A program made the position numbers and the translations under genes. A model generated the notes under the pieces. That model was not told the origin of the DNA and made no database searches. It was given only the letters and a program-made list of their open reading frames with translations. Below, piece after piece: positions 1 through 4,581 of a stretch of DNA of 5,380 nt. The DNA comes from Bacteroidales bacterium (GTDB taxonomy: Bacteria > Bacteroidota > Bacteroidia > Bacteroidales > UBA10428), in the NCBI GenBank assembly GCA_016926235.1, contig JAFGOZ010000596.1:1-5380 (forward strand), written 5' to 3'. The first letter of the stretch is position 1; each line of letters starts with the position of its first letter.

Positions 1-87
1 ATTGATTACTAATCTCTTGGTTCAATGCTAGCTCTTTAATACCCTTGAAAACAATGAGTTTCGGAGGATGTGCGAAACTTGAGTTAT

Positions 88-300
88 TTATTTTTCTAAT
101 TCCTCCTCATCAACTTCAAATCCTTCCTCATAAAAGAGAATTAGCTTTGCCATACTCAAAACGCATTCCGGGGACGGTTCTTCATTTGGCCATGCTGCTT
201 TTACCATTCCGTGAGCTTCCTGCATAAGGTCAACTAACATTTCTGGTTCGCTAACAAACTGTGAACCGGCAATAGTTGCTGATAGTTTATCTACATTCAT
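88..300 (-). CDS. Small acidic protein of unknown function (70 aa)
   Basis: The product is not recognised. It begins MNVDKLSATIAG, has a middle helix-prone stretch (MLVDLMQEAHGMVKAAW, about residues 21-37) and ends in a strongly acidic tail (EEGFEVDEEELEK). It is probably a soluble, mostly helical cytoplasmic protein. The frame can be extended two codons upstream to a TTG at 306, but the ATG at 300 is preferred because the leader before it is A/T-rich, as at the other genes here. It lies 17 nt after the stop of the preceding minus-strand gene and reads as the last complete member of the leftward run. No Shine-Dalgarno sequence is seen, as is usual in Bacteroidota. The acidic tail recalls the 66-aa protein at 1309-1509, but I see no convincing alignment between them. 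That it is a gene is fairly likely; its function is open. Confidence 0.7.
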   Translation of the reverse strand: MNVDKLSATIAGSQFVSEPEMLVDLMQEAHGMVKAAWPNEEPSPECVLSMAKLILFYEEGFEVDEEELEK

Positions 301-317
301 TGTCAATAAATTATTGG

Positions 318-479
318 TTAATAAAAAATAAGATAGTGTTTAAGTTCTTTTGTGGTAGGCATAGTTACCTGATTGCCGGTTACTAATTTGAGAATTGTAG
401 TTTTTGCAAGAATAATTTCCTCTATTACCAGATTCTTTTCTCGTAACCACTTTGCTGTTTCAATGTATTCGTTAGCCAT
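318..479 (-). CDS. Micro-protein of unknown function (53 aa)
   Basis: This short ORF reads MANEYIETAKWLREKN at its start and ends LKHYLIFY. The first half is an amphipathic helix-prone segment (residues 3-30). No motif or membrane segment is evident. Support for its reality comes from its position: its ATG overlaps the TGA of the upstream gene by one base (TGATG), an arrangement that usually means translational coupling, and it fills what would otherwise be a gap of about 170 bp in a closely packed operon. It is below the length cut-off of most gene callers. It may depend on ribosomes reinitiating after the 75-aa gene. Function unknown. Confidence 0.6.
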   Translation of the reverse strand: MANEYIETAKWLREKNLVIEEIILAKTTILKLVTGNQVTMPTTKELKHYLIFY

Positions 480-706
480 CACTTTAAAATTTGTTCAACA
501 AAGACATGAGTAGTGTTCAATACATTTGCACTGTCTCTTTCTTTCCCGTCACGTATAAAAACACCATCAAACATTAAAGCTTGATAATTAGCCCTGCTTG
601 TATAAAAGGTACAACAACGGCCATCTATATAAATGAGACATTCAATGATTTTTTCATCCTCTTCATGTGGCCCTATTACGTCAATTTGTAGTTTCCTTTG
701 TTTCAT
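479..706 (-). CDS. Small protein of unknown function (75 aa)
   Basis: The product is not recognised. It starts MKQRKLQIDVIGPHEEDEK and has alternating hydrophobic stretches (KIIECLIYI, around residues 19-27; ALMFDGVFI, around 43-51) that suggest a small beta-rich or alpha/beta fold. A Cys-Cys pair sits near residues 31-32 (GRCCTFY). There is no signal peptide or membrane segment. The ATG follows the stop of the putative ribbon-helix-helix gene after a single base (TAAGATG), and its own stop overlaps the next ATG by one base, so the three genes 708-1058, 479-706 and 318-479 look like one translationally coupled unit. Such spacing argues for joint expression, not for a particular function. Confidence 0.75.
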   Translation of the reverse strand: MKQRKLQIDVIGPHEEDEKIIECLIYIDGRCCTFYTSRANYQALMFDGVFIRDGKERDSANVLNTTHVFVEQILK

Positions 707-707
707 C

Positions 708-1058
708 TTATTCCATATTTAAAGCTTCCTGAATACTGTTGTTAAAGTCACGTTGGAACCTGTTTAGCCTATCCGCTTTCAGCACAACGGTTCGATAGAA
801 GTCAGATTTTTTAGTAATTTCAATGATTTTCTTATCCTGTTCCCTGGACCATTGTCGCAACTCTGATATTTGTTCGGGATATTCCTCAACGGCCTTTCTG
901 ATACACATATCTATCAGACCGGTTTTGGTTAAAGTACCGGTTGGTGATTCACCGGAGAACATCTCAATCCCTTTATCAATTAGCTTTTCAGTCTCCGCAG
1001 TATAGTAGTAAGTGGTTTTCTTTTTCTCACACATAATCAATTCTTTTTTTAACGTCAT
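708..1058 (-). CDS. Putative ribbon-helix-helix-like protein with C-terminal coiled coil (116 aa)
   Basis: The N-terminal half has the order expected of a ribbon-helix-helix DNA-binding domain: a short strand (KKTTYYYT, about residues 13-20), a first helix (AETEKLIDKGIEMF), a loop with Gly and Thr, and a second helix (TKTGLIDMCIRKAVEEY, about 43-60). The C-terminal half (about 60-112) is charged and helix-prone, compatible with a coiled coil used for dimerisation. Proteins of this shape on mobile elements often regulate transcription, partition or mobilisation; that is inference from shape, not a family match. Two starts are possible: the ATG at 1058, which sits inside the third copy of the TGACGTCA-like repeat right after TGA-TAA stops, or the ATG at 1034 (MCEKKKTT), preceded by an A-rich leader (AAAAAAGAATTGATT). 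The second would leave the DNA-binding region intact. It is followed after one base by the 75-aa gene. Confidence 0.75.
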   Translation of the reverse strand: MTLKKELIMCEKKKTTYYYTAETEKLIDKGIEMFSGESPTGTLTKTGLIDMCIRKAVEEYPEQISELRQWSREQDKKIIEITKKSDFYRTVVLKADRLNRFQRDFNNSIQEALNME

Positions 1059-1173
1059 TTATCAGCTGTCCAGGAAAAGATCTCCATCCGGATTCTCATT
1101 TTTTGACATCATTTTTGATGCTTCCGGATTGCTCGAGGTGAGACCGGTCGGATTTTTTGACGTCATTTTGCAG
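1045..1173. repeat. Three copies of a 21-22 bp TGACGTCA-centred motif at exact 54-bp intervals
   Basis: On the plus strand the copies are at 1045-1065 (core TAACGTCA), 1099-1120 (core TGACATCA) and 1153-1173 (core TGACGTCA, a perfect 8-bp palindrome). Each is preceded by six T and followed by ATTT or a close variant. Equivalent positions are 54 bp apart in both intervals, which is five helical turns and also 18 codons. The motif lies immediately upstream of, and in the last copy overlaps, the start of the 116-aa gene. Read on the minus strand all three are in the same frame and encode MTSKN, MMSKN and MTLKK. They could therefore be a protein-level tandem repeat, a duplicated translation start, or operators. 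Confidence 0.6.
1062..1166 (-). CDS. Doubtful micro-ORF, 34 aa, Ser/Asn/Pro-rich
   Basis: The ORF begins MTSKNPTGLTSSNPEASK and ends DGDLFLDS. The composition (Ser, Asn, Pro, Lys, acidic end) fits a disordered tail rather than a folded domain. Its ATG overlaps a preceding stop (ATGA) and its TGA is followed by TAA and then the ATG of the 116-aa gene, so it stands in the right place for an operon member. It contains two of the three MxSKN repeats. Together with the ORF at 1163-1276 it could be the remains of one frameshifted gene of about 71 codons, because the two share the same disordered composition across the frame change at the sequence AAAATGA. The whole stretch could equally be a non-coding regulatory region. 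Confidence 0.3.
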   Translation of the reverse strand: MTSKNPTGLTSSNPEASKMMSKNENPDGDLFLDS

Positions 1174-1276
1174 TCTCATGGATTGAAGCTGGGGCAGATC
1201 TGGTTTTGTCCTGGTTGACTTTTGCCGTCGTTTGTTGTTCTTTTGTAAATAGAGGAGATACCGTGGACGTTTCCAC
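1163..1276 (-). CDS. Doubtful micro-ORF, 37 aa from a GTG start
   Basis: This frame gives a protein-like sequence (TVSPLFTKEQQTTAKVNQDK, then SAPASIHETAK), rich in Thr, Ser, Lys and Gln, and stays open from about 1313 to its stop at 1163. It lacks an ATG; the only standard start is a GTG at 1276. Its stop overlaps the ATG of the next micro-ORF (ATGA). Against it, the first codons lie in the strong hairpin at 1255-1285, which on its own accounts for part of the sequence. The overlapping minus-strand frame in this interval is very rich in Arg and Lys and looks like a shadow. I consider this either a frameshifted 5' part of the gene at 1062-1166 or chance. Confidence 0.22.
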   Translation of the reverse strand: METSTVSPLFTKEQQTTAKVNQDKTRSAPASIHETAK

Positions 1277-1285
1277 TGGTATCTC
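1255..1285. other. Strong hairpin (13 bp stem, one bulged base)
   Basis: GAGATACC (1255-1262) and GTGGA (1263-1267) pair with TCCAC (1272-1276) and GGTATCTC (1278-1285) round a CGTT loop, with only T1277 unpaired. It lies about 25 nt beyond the stop of the 66-aa gene in the direction of transcription. On the minus strand it is followed by CTCTATTTACA, not by a clean U-tract, so it is a poor intrinsic terminator. A transcript-processing or stabilising structure between the two halves of the leftward operon, or an operator palindrome, are alternatives. Confidence 0.6.
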
Positions 1286-1308
1286 ACTCCGGTTGCTGTA
1301 TTTCTTAT

Positions 1309-1509
1309 CTACTCATCGGTAGTTTCCTCTTCTTTCGGTTCGGGAAACATCGCATTGGCTACGGCTTTTCCTAATTTGATTGCCTTTTTTGCAACATCAT
1401 TAGGACTGTCGGCCAATACACTATTGCCGGCCAAAATGCCCTGAATAGCATGAGCGGTAAATAATACCTCTGCCTCTTCGCGAGGGGTGAAAATTGTTTG
1501 ATCTTCCAT
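1309..1509 (-). CDS. Small acidic-tailed helical protein of unknown function (66 aa)
   Basis: The product is not recognised. It begins MEDQTIFTPREEAEVLFTAH, continues with Ala-rich helices (AIQGILAG; DVAKKAIKLGKAVANAMF, about residues 38-55) and ends in an acidic, disordered tail (EPKEEETTDE). There is no membrane segment. The size and shape match the many small helical proteins found in Bacteroidota phage and plasmid operons, but this is a resemblance, not a family assignment. It starts 11 nt after the stop of the 52-aa membrane protein, in an A/T-rich leader without a Shine-Dalgarno sequence. The decamer GATTAAAAAA occurs twice just upstream (1510-1519 and 1530-1539). Downstream come a hairpin and a poorly coding stretch of 250 bp. 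Confidence 0.72.
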   Translation of the reverse strand: MEDQTIFTPREEAEVLFTAHAIQGILAGNSVLADSPNDVAKKAIKLGKAVANAMFPEPKEEETTDE

Positions 1510-1520
1510 GATTAAAAAAA

Positions 1521-1679
1521 TTAAGAATTGATTAAAAAATGATAGGCTACCTGAAAAAAGAATATCAGAGCCGTTCCATAAAAGACTTTCTGGAATGTTC
1601 CATGAACTTTTTTGTAGATTGAAGTTTCAGGATTAAAGAAATCCAACATAAATTCCTTAAGTTTGTCATGTTTTTGCAT
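1521..1679 (-). CDS. Small single-pass membrane protein (52 aa)
   Basis: The ORF begins MQKHDKLKEFMLDFF and ends in a hydrophobic, aromatic segment of about 19 residues (roughly 32-50, YGTALIFFFQVAY) followed by LINS. The charged Lys-rich N-terminal half suggests a cytoplasmic N-terminus and a C-terminal membrane anchor. No family is recognised. The ATG sits in the context CTATGCAAAAACA, which is the same as at the start of the 164-aa gene upstream (CTATGCAAAAACA), so the two start regions may be related. It follows the hairpin at 1721-1752 and precedes the 66-aa gene by 11 nt. Small anchored proteins in phage or plasmid operons can serve in exclusion, lysis or membrane docking; none of these is shown here. 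Confidence 0.65.
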   Translation of the reverse strand: MQKHDKLKEFMLDFFNPETSIYKKVHGTFQKVFYGTALIFFFQVAYHFLINS

Positions 1680-1720
1680 AGTGAATCTATTTTAGTTAAA
1701 CATTAGTGGATTCGCTTTGG

Positions 1721-1752
1721 AACAAGGGAGTGGTCGCGCACTCCCTTTTGTT
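1721..1752. terminator. Hairpin with T-rich flank after the 164-aa gene
   Basis: AAGGGAGTG (1724-1732) pairs perfectly with CACTCCCTT (1739-1747) round the loop GTCGCG. On the plus strand it is followed by TTGTTTTTTAT, a good T-tract, whereas on the minus strand it is preceded by that A-rich stretch and followed by a shorter GTTCC. Since the neighbouring genes run leftward, it probably acts as a partial or bidirectional terminator just 3' of the 164-aa gene (its stop is at 1755). It would separate the initiator-like gene and the 164-aa gene from the small genes downstream, or protect the 3' end of their mRNA. Confidence 0.5.
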
Positions 1753-1754
1753 TT

Positions 1755-2249
1755 TTATACCGCTGCCTGTGCCGGAGCCTTAATTCGTCCATACGCTGAC
1801 ATTCTTCTTAGCTCCTGACCGGTTCTTGTATCATAAAAGACGGCAGCATTGAAACGGTTTCCATATTCAATAACCAGTATTCGATAACTCATCGCTCCAA
1901 TGGTGTAGTCATTATTGCCATCCTCCTCATTTAACTTGGAGTAATGGTCACGTCTGCGGTTATTCTCATCGAATACTACAAGTTTGATTTTGCTCTTATT
2001 AAAGTCGTTGGTAGTAAACCGGGAAATTTCAGTATCAGCATGGTTGTCAAAAAAGATCGCCATATTGAATTTGAAATTGAGATACTTTTTCAATATGCGT
2101 TCTTTCATAGCAGTAACCGTGTAGTCAATGCCCTGCTTATCATCCCGGAGAAAAGAATGGAATACCAAAGGATTGTTCCCTTTGTCGTAAACCAGCAACT
2201 TTACACGGCTGGCTTCTTTGTCGAAATTGCGTTTTTTCTGTTTTTGCAT
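1755..2249 (-). CDS. Two-repeat protein of unknown function (164 aa)
   Basis: The protein has a basic N-terminus (MQKQKKRNFDKEASR), two tandem copies of a domain of 63 residues (16-78 and 88-150), and a short Ala/Pro tail (residues 151-164). The copies align without gaps: VKLLVYDKGN against IKLVVFDENN, DYTVTAM against DYTIGAM, ERIL against YRIL, FNMAIFFD against FNAAVFYD, and a final SRF against RRM. About a third of the positions are identical and many others similar, so the gene arose by internal duplication. Each copy looks like strands, a helix, then strands. The charge of the N-terminus and the position right after the initiator-like gene suggest a nucleic-acid-associated role, but no family is recognised. 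The ATG lies 40 nt after the preceding stop. A hairpin follows its stop. Confidence 0.85.
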   Translation of the reverse strand: MQKQKKRNFDKEASRVKLLVYDKGNNPLVFHSFLRDDKQGIDYTVTAMKERILKKYLNFKFNMAIFFDNHADTEISRFTTNDFNKSKIKLVVFDENNRRRDHYSKLNEEDGNNDYTIGAMSYRILVIEYGNRFNAAVFYDTRTGQELRRMSAYGRIKAPAQAAV

Positions 2250-2289
2250 AGCTTTATGAATTATCGCACATAGCGGTTATTACTAAAAA

Positions 2290-3645
2290 TCAAGAATTTA
2301 TTTGTCGACTGACTGCCTCCACAAAATTGTGAGTGAGGTTTGGAATCTTTGACTGTACTTCTTTCATGGTTTGTCGGAATGTGAAAAGAGAGGGATTATC
2401 TTTCACCCTGTCAATGGCCTGTTGTAGAAGTTGTTTCTCCAATAGCTTTTGGCCGTTGACTATCCGGCTTTTGGCTTTTCGGGCCTCATTGGCTCTGTGC
2501 TTATGGTACCAGGTGTAGGTAGCTGCAAATCCTTTTTTGTTGTGAATATCCAGATAATGAACCGGATAAATATTTGAGAAGTCGAAATTGTGCTTTTGAA
2601 TGTAATCAGCAGCCTTAGCAACACGCCAAGAATAACATTTCATCATGTGTTCCCCGTGTTCCTGGTCGCGTAGGGTAGAAAAATAGACTTTTTCAATGTA
2701 GTTAACAGCCTGCCGGGCTTCTCCCTGATAAATATTGTGATCTTTGAAGAGCAAACGCACCATAAGTGCATATAATTCAAGGGCAAACATCCGCTTTAAA
2801 TCTGCCACTTTGTCACGGTTTCGGGGAGCAGGAAAGTTATCAACAGGCTCCAATTTTCGCGCGGAACCTCTTTGTTTGCGTTTGTTCGGGTTGTTTACGT
2901 GAGTTTCGGCATTTTTTTCCGGGATTTCGGTAGAATTTTCTTGCATTTCACCCCCCCGGTCATTTAGCTTAGGGGTTGCCTCGGGTAAAGTTATGTTCGG
3001 GTTTGTTCGTGTTGATTCGTCACGCTCATGCGTGACACCTTTTTCAACATTCTGAACATCCATTATTTGATTATTTCTTTGGTCGGGTAAAGTAACAGTA
3101 CCCGATACACCTATGCAATTTGCACTTTTTTTGTCGCGGAGCGCCTGTATTTCCGTTTCGCTCAAAAATGGGGAGGTGGGTTGAAAATCGGGGTTGAAGC
3201 GGTCATAAATCAACATAAGATCAGGATTTATCAACACATTATTTCGGCCTCCCTTATTGATATTGTGTTTATCAAAATCCTCCTGTTTGACCAAAATTGC
3301 ACCAGCATCAGCCAACCGCTTTTTATATCTTTTAATTGTGTCGGGAGAGCGCCTTATTTCATTAGCAAGCACAAAACGGTTCAGATTAACCTTCACATAA
3401 GAACCAGGCTTAATCTCAGTCAATCCATCTTCTTTTAACAGCTTTGAATCGCGCTCAACAACAATGTGAGCATAAAAGACCAGTTCCAACAACATCTGCT
3501 TATGAGGTGCTTTTAATTGGTCACGGCTGGGCTTCCCATCATTGTAACGGGTGAAAAAATTGTCGATTAACTTCTTGTACTCGCGCTTATGCCCGTTTCT
3601 TATACGGACTTCCGGATACGCGATTTCAACTACTTCTGTACTCAT
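2290..3645 (-). CDS. Winged-helix DNA-binding protein, replication-initiator-like (451 aa)
   Basis: Two folded parts are joined by a polar linker. The N-terminal part (about residues 20-150) contains a helix-turn-helix (FVLANEIRRSPDTIKRYKKR, 91-110), then LADAGAI and a wing-like hairpin (ILVKQ to NNVLINPDL, 117-143). The linker (about 155-280) is rich in Asn, Thr, Glu, Pro and Lys. The C-terminal part (280-451) is helical with many aromatic and basic residues (YSWRVAKAADYIQ; YTWYHKHRANEARK). Such two-part proteins are common as replication or helix-turn-helix proteins of Bacteroidota plasmids and prophages, so binding to an origin or operator is the best guess; I see no nuclease, polymerase or helicase motif. 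It is the largest gene here and stands near the head of the leftward operon. A run of seven G lies in the linker codons (2951-2957). The start is MSTEVVEIAYPEVRIR at 3645, with an upstream hairpin. Confidence 0.85.
   Translation of the reverse strand: MSTEVVEIAYPEVRIRNGHKREYKKLIDNFFTRYNDGKPSRDQLKAPHKQMLLELVFYAHIVVERDSKLLKEDGLTEIKPGSYVKVNLNRFVLANEIRRSPDTIKRYKKRLADAGAILVKQEDFDKHNINKGGRNNVLINPDLMLIYDRFNPDFQPTSPFLSETEIQALRDKKSANCIGVSGTVTLPDQRNNQIMDVQNVEKGVTHERDESTRTNPNITLPEATPKLNDRGGEMQENSTEIPEKNAETHVNNPNKRKQRGSARKLEPVDNFPAPRNRDKVADLKRMFALELYALMVRLLFKDHNIYQGEARQAVNYIEKVYFSTLRDQEHGEHMMKCYSWRVAKAADYIQKHNFDFSNIYPVHYLDIHNKKGFAATYTWYHKHRANEARKAKSRIVNGQKLLEKQLLQQAIDRVKDNPSLFTFRQTMKEVQSKIPNLTHNFVEAVSRQINS
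2951..2957 (-). repeat. Seven-base homopolymer (G7 on the coding strand) in the initiator-like gene
   Basis: The codons for Arg230-Gly231-Gly232 read CGG GGG GGT, giving seven consecutive G in an otherwise AT-rich gene. The tract is in the flexible linker. Gain or loss of one G would end translation shortly afterwards and release the N-terminal DNA-binding half alone. An ATG (Met234) lies directly downstream. Confidence 0.75.
2961..2976 (+). repeat. Direct repeat copy A (CATTTAGCTTA-GGGGT)
   Basis: This 16-base sequence inside the linker of the initiator-like gene recurs upstream of the same gene at 3704-3720 with one extra A (CATTTAGCTTAAGGGGT). The copies are in the same orientation and about 743 bp apart, bracketing the N-terminal DNA-binding half. 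Confidence 0.45.
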
Positions 3646-3667
3646 ATTCTATATTTGTTGTAAATGT

Positions 3668-3701
3668 GGAACAGTCCGCAATGTTACTTGCGTCCTGTTC
3701 C
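3668..3701. other. Long hairpin between the 85-aa gene and the initiator-like gene
   Basis: GGAACAG (3668-3674) pairs with CTGTTCC (3695-3701), and CGCAA (3677-3681) with TTGCG (3688-3692); the two stems are separated by a symmetrical TC/TC internal loop and closed by TGTTAC. It lies 23 nt upstream of the ATG at 3645. There is no U-tract on either side, so it is not a standard terminator. It may be an mRNA leader structure governing translation of the initiator-like gene, or a palindromic DNA site bound by that protein. Confidence 0.6.
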
Positions 3702-3703
3702 TC

Positions 3704-3720
3704 CATTTAGCTTAAGGGGT
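3704..3720 (+). repeat. Direct repeat copy B (CATTTAGCTTAAGGGGT)
   Basis: This is the partner of the sequence at 2961-2976, identical apart from one inserted A. It lies between the stop of the 85-aa gene and the hairpin at 3668-3701. Confidence 0.45.
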
Positions 3721-3978
3721 CTATTTTATTACTCCAATTTGTGTGTGCCAACCATATTTGCGCATCTCAAGAGTTAGTTTAAATACTTCTTTATTTGTTC
3801 TCTCTCTCGGAATTGCTACTATTTGTTGTTCACGATGAATGCAGGCACCATGTCCTTCGAGTTGATAAAGCATCCAGTCAACTTCATTGCACGTGCAATC
3901 AGCCTGCAACGAGCCATCAACATTTCGTTGCAGGCTTGTTGCTCCGGTTACTGTGCGTTCATTATCAACTATTTTCAT
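3721..3978 (-). CDS. Small Cys/His-containing protein of unknown function (85 aa)
   Basis: The protein begins MKIVDNERTVTGATSLQR and ends MRKYGWHTQIGVIK. A middle segment holds several possible metal ligands (C28, C30, H43, C46, H48: ADCTCNE and EGHGACIHRE), though the spacing fits no zinc motif I know. The C-terminal half (RTNKEVFKLTLEMRKYGW) is helix-prone and resembles the end of a small alpha/beta domain. Residues 13-26 (ATSLQRNVDGSLQA) are encoded by the GTTG-type repeat cluster at 3901-3944, so part of the N-terminus may be an inserted repeat. It is the first gene of the leftward run, 75 nt ahead of the initiator-like gene, separated from it by the hairpin at 3668-3701. No good promoter match was found upstream. 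Other frames over this interval look like shadows. Confidence 0.65.
   Translation of the reverse strand: MKIVDNERTVTGATSLQRNVDGSLQADCTCNEVDWMLYQLEGHGACIHREQQIVAIPRERTNKEVFKLTLEMRKYGWHTQIGVIK
3901..3944. repeat. GTTG-repeat cluster 1, palindromic arrangement
   Basis: Two 11-bp units lie in reverse orientation (3901-3921, containing GCAACGAGCCATCAAC) and two in forward orientation (3926-3944, GTTGCAGGCTT then GTTGCTC) round ATTTC. The reverse pair is identical over 21 bp to the inverse of 4854-4874. The segment from 3914 to 3944 matches 4770-4800 directly at about 25 of 31 positions. The cluster lies inside the coding region of the 85-aa protein. Confidence 0.7.
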
Positions 3979-4021
3979 GCTCTATCTGTGTTTTATTCAG
4001 TTATCACTTCTTTATCATCCG

Positions 4022-4065
4022 AACCAAAAAGAAAAGCGCACCACGGCTTTTGCCATAATGCGCTT
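4022..4065 (-). terminator. Likely intrinsic terminator for leftward transcripts
   Basis: AAGCGCA (4034-4040) pairs with TGCGCTT (4059-4065), with an inner GGC-TTTT-GCC hairpin. Read on the minus strand the stem is followed by TTCTTTTTGG. It would stop transcripts coming from the small minus-strand ORFs at 4565-4843, after they cross the plus-strand gene in antisense, and thus isolate the leftward operon that begins at 3978. On the plus strand no T-tract follows. Confidence 0.55.
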
Positions 4066-4082
4066 ATACTGGTATTATTTGC

Positions 4083-4090
4083 TATTTTTG
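4083..4090 (+). promoter_or_regulatory. Possible -7 box for the membrane-anchored gene (TATTTTTG)
   Basis: The octamer fits the Bacteroidota -7 consensus TAnnTTTG exactly and lies 66 bp upstream of the ATG at 4156. A convincing -33 element (TTTG about 23 bp earlier) is missing, so the call is weak. Transcription from here would place the hairpin at 4092-4132 in the 5' leader. Confidence 0.3.
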
Positions 4091-4091
4091 A

Positions 4092-4132
4092 AAACCCACA
4101 CCGGGATTGCAGTCCCATGTTGGTGTGGGTTT
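4092..4132. other. Perfect 11-bp inverted repeat with nested hairpin
   Basis: AAACCCACACC (4092-4102) pairs without mismatch with GGTGTGGGTTT (4122-4132); within the loop GGGA pairs with TCCC. On the plus strand it is followed by CGTCAACAAAAAAAC, and on the minus strand by TCAAAAATAG, so neither side is an ideal U-tract. It ends 23 bp before the start of the plus-strand gene. It may be a 5' leader structure, part of a small RNA together with the hairpin at 4034-4065, or half of a bidirectional terminator pair. Confidence 0.6.
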
Positions 4133-4155
4133 CGTCAACAAAAAAACTTTTATTT

Positions 4156-4581
4156 ATGTTTACTGATTCACAGTTAGAAAAAGCAAATTGCATTTTGTCT
4201 GAAATCCATTCAACCGGAGATGTCCACAACTTAATTGAATTTGATTCATTATTTAAAGATGAAATTGAAAAAGCAGGTGATAAAGAAATAAATGTAAGAC
4301 GTGAAATACACTTTGTCACAGCTTGTCTAAGACAAGACTTCAAACTCATTCGTACAATATTTCTTGATGAAAAGTACGGCAATGAGAAATATACGGCATT
4401 GACTAAAGACGGAATTGAAGCCTTAGAGAAGGGGCTCTCCAAATACTTAAAATCATTAGAAAAAGAAAAAAACCGAGATATTATTATCAAGTATGTTTCC
4501 TTCTTCGGGGCAATTGTCGCTCTGGTTATTTCACTTTCAAATCTCATTAGAACCTCACTATTGTCTATATTATCATTGTGA
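4156..4581 (+). CDS. Putative winged-helix protein with C-terminal membrane anchor (141 aa)
   Basis: The frame stays open far upstream, but the ATG at 4156 (MFTDSQLEKANCILSEI) is chosen because the earlier part runs through hairpins and repeats and follows an A/T-rich leader here. Residues 1-100 are helical and charged, with a wing-like end (YTALTKDGIEALEKGLSKYL, 79-98) typical in layout of small winged-helix domains. A charged helix (SLEKEKNRD) leads to one hydrophobic segment (about 110-135, YVSFFGAIVALVISLSNLI). It thus looks like a cytoplasmic domain tethered to the inner membrane. Similar architectures are common among unnamed Bacteroidota proteins on mobile elements; a role in signalling, regulation or phage exclusion is conjecture. 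It is the only plus-strand gene in the middle of the window and overlaps the end of a convergent micro-gene by 17 bp. Confidence 0.8.
   Translation: MFTDSQLEKANCILSEIHSTGDVHNLIEFDSLFKDEIEKAGDKEINVRREIHFVTACLRQDFKLIRTIFLDEKYGNEKYTALTKDGIEALEKGLSKYLKSLEKEKNRDIIIKYVSFFGAIVALVISLSNLIRTSLLSILSL

Noticed and set aside
1..87. Open minus-strand frame at the left edge (ending LIVFKGIKELALNQ and beyond)
   Set aside because: It reads like protein and has no stop up to the edge, but there is no ATG or GTG in it and it directly follows the stop of the 70-aa gene in the same frame. It may be the start of a further gene or readthrough, but cannot be called.
45..227. 60-codon plus-strand ORF
   Set aside because: Antisense to the acidic 70-aa gene with no convincing start context or protein features.
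1096..1287. Minus-strand frame of 63 codons from a GTG
   Set aside because: Extremely rich in Arg, Lys and Gln, starts inside a hairpin, and two other frames over the same bases have more ordinary composition.
3626..3706. 26-aa minus-strand ORF (MEEQDASNIADCSTF) overlapping the start of the initiator-like gene
   Set aside because: It could be a leader peptide, but it runs through the hairpin at 3668-3701, whose palindrome explains much of the sequence, and no other support is seen.
4034..4132. tRNA gene
   Set aside because: The two hairpins do not form a cloverleaf and there is no T-loop or CCA-type acceptor arrangement.
3795..4177. Plus-strand frames across the 85-aa gene and the hairpins
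   Set aside because: They consist of repeat- and hairpin-derived sequence with shadow-like Cys/His/Ser composition; the downstream ATG at 4156 is a better start for the real plus-strand gene.
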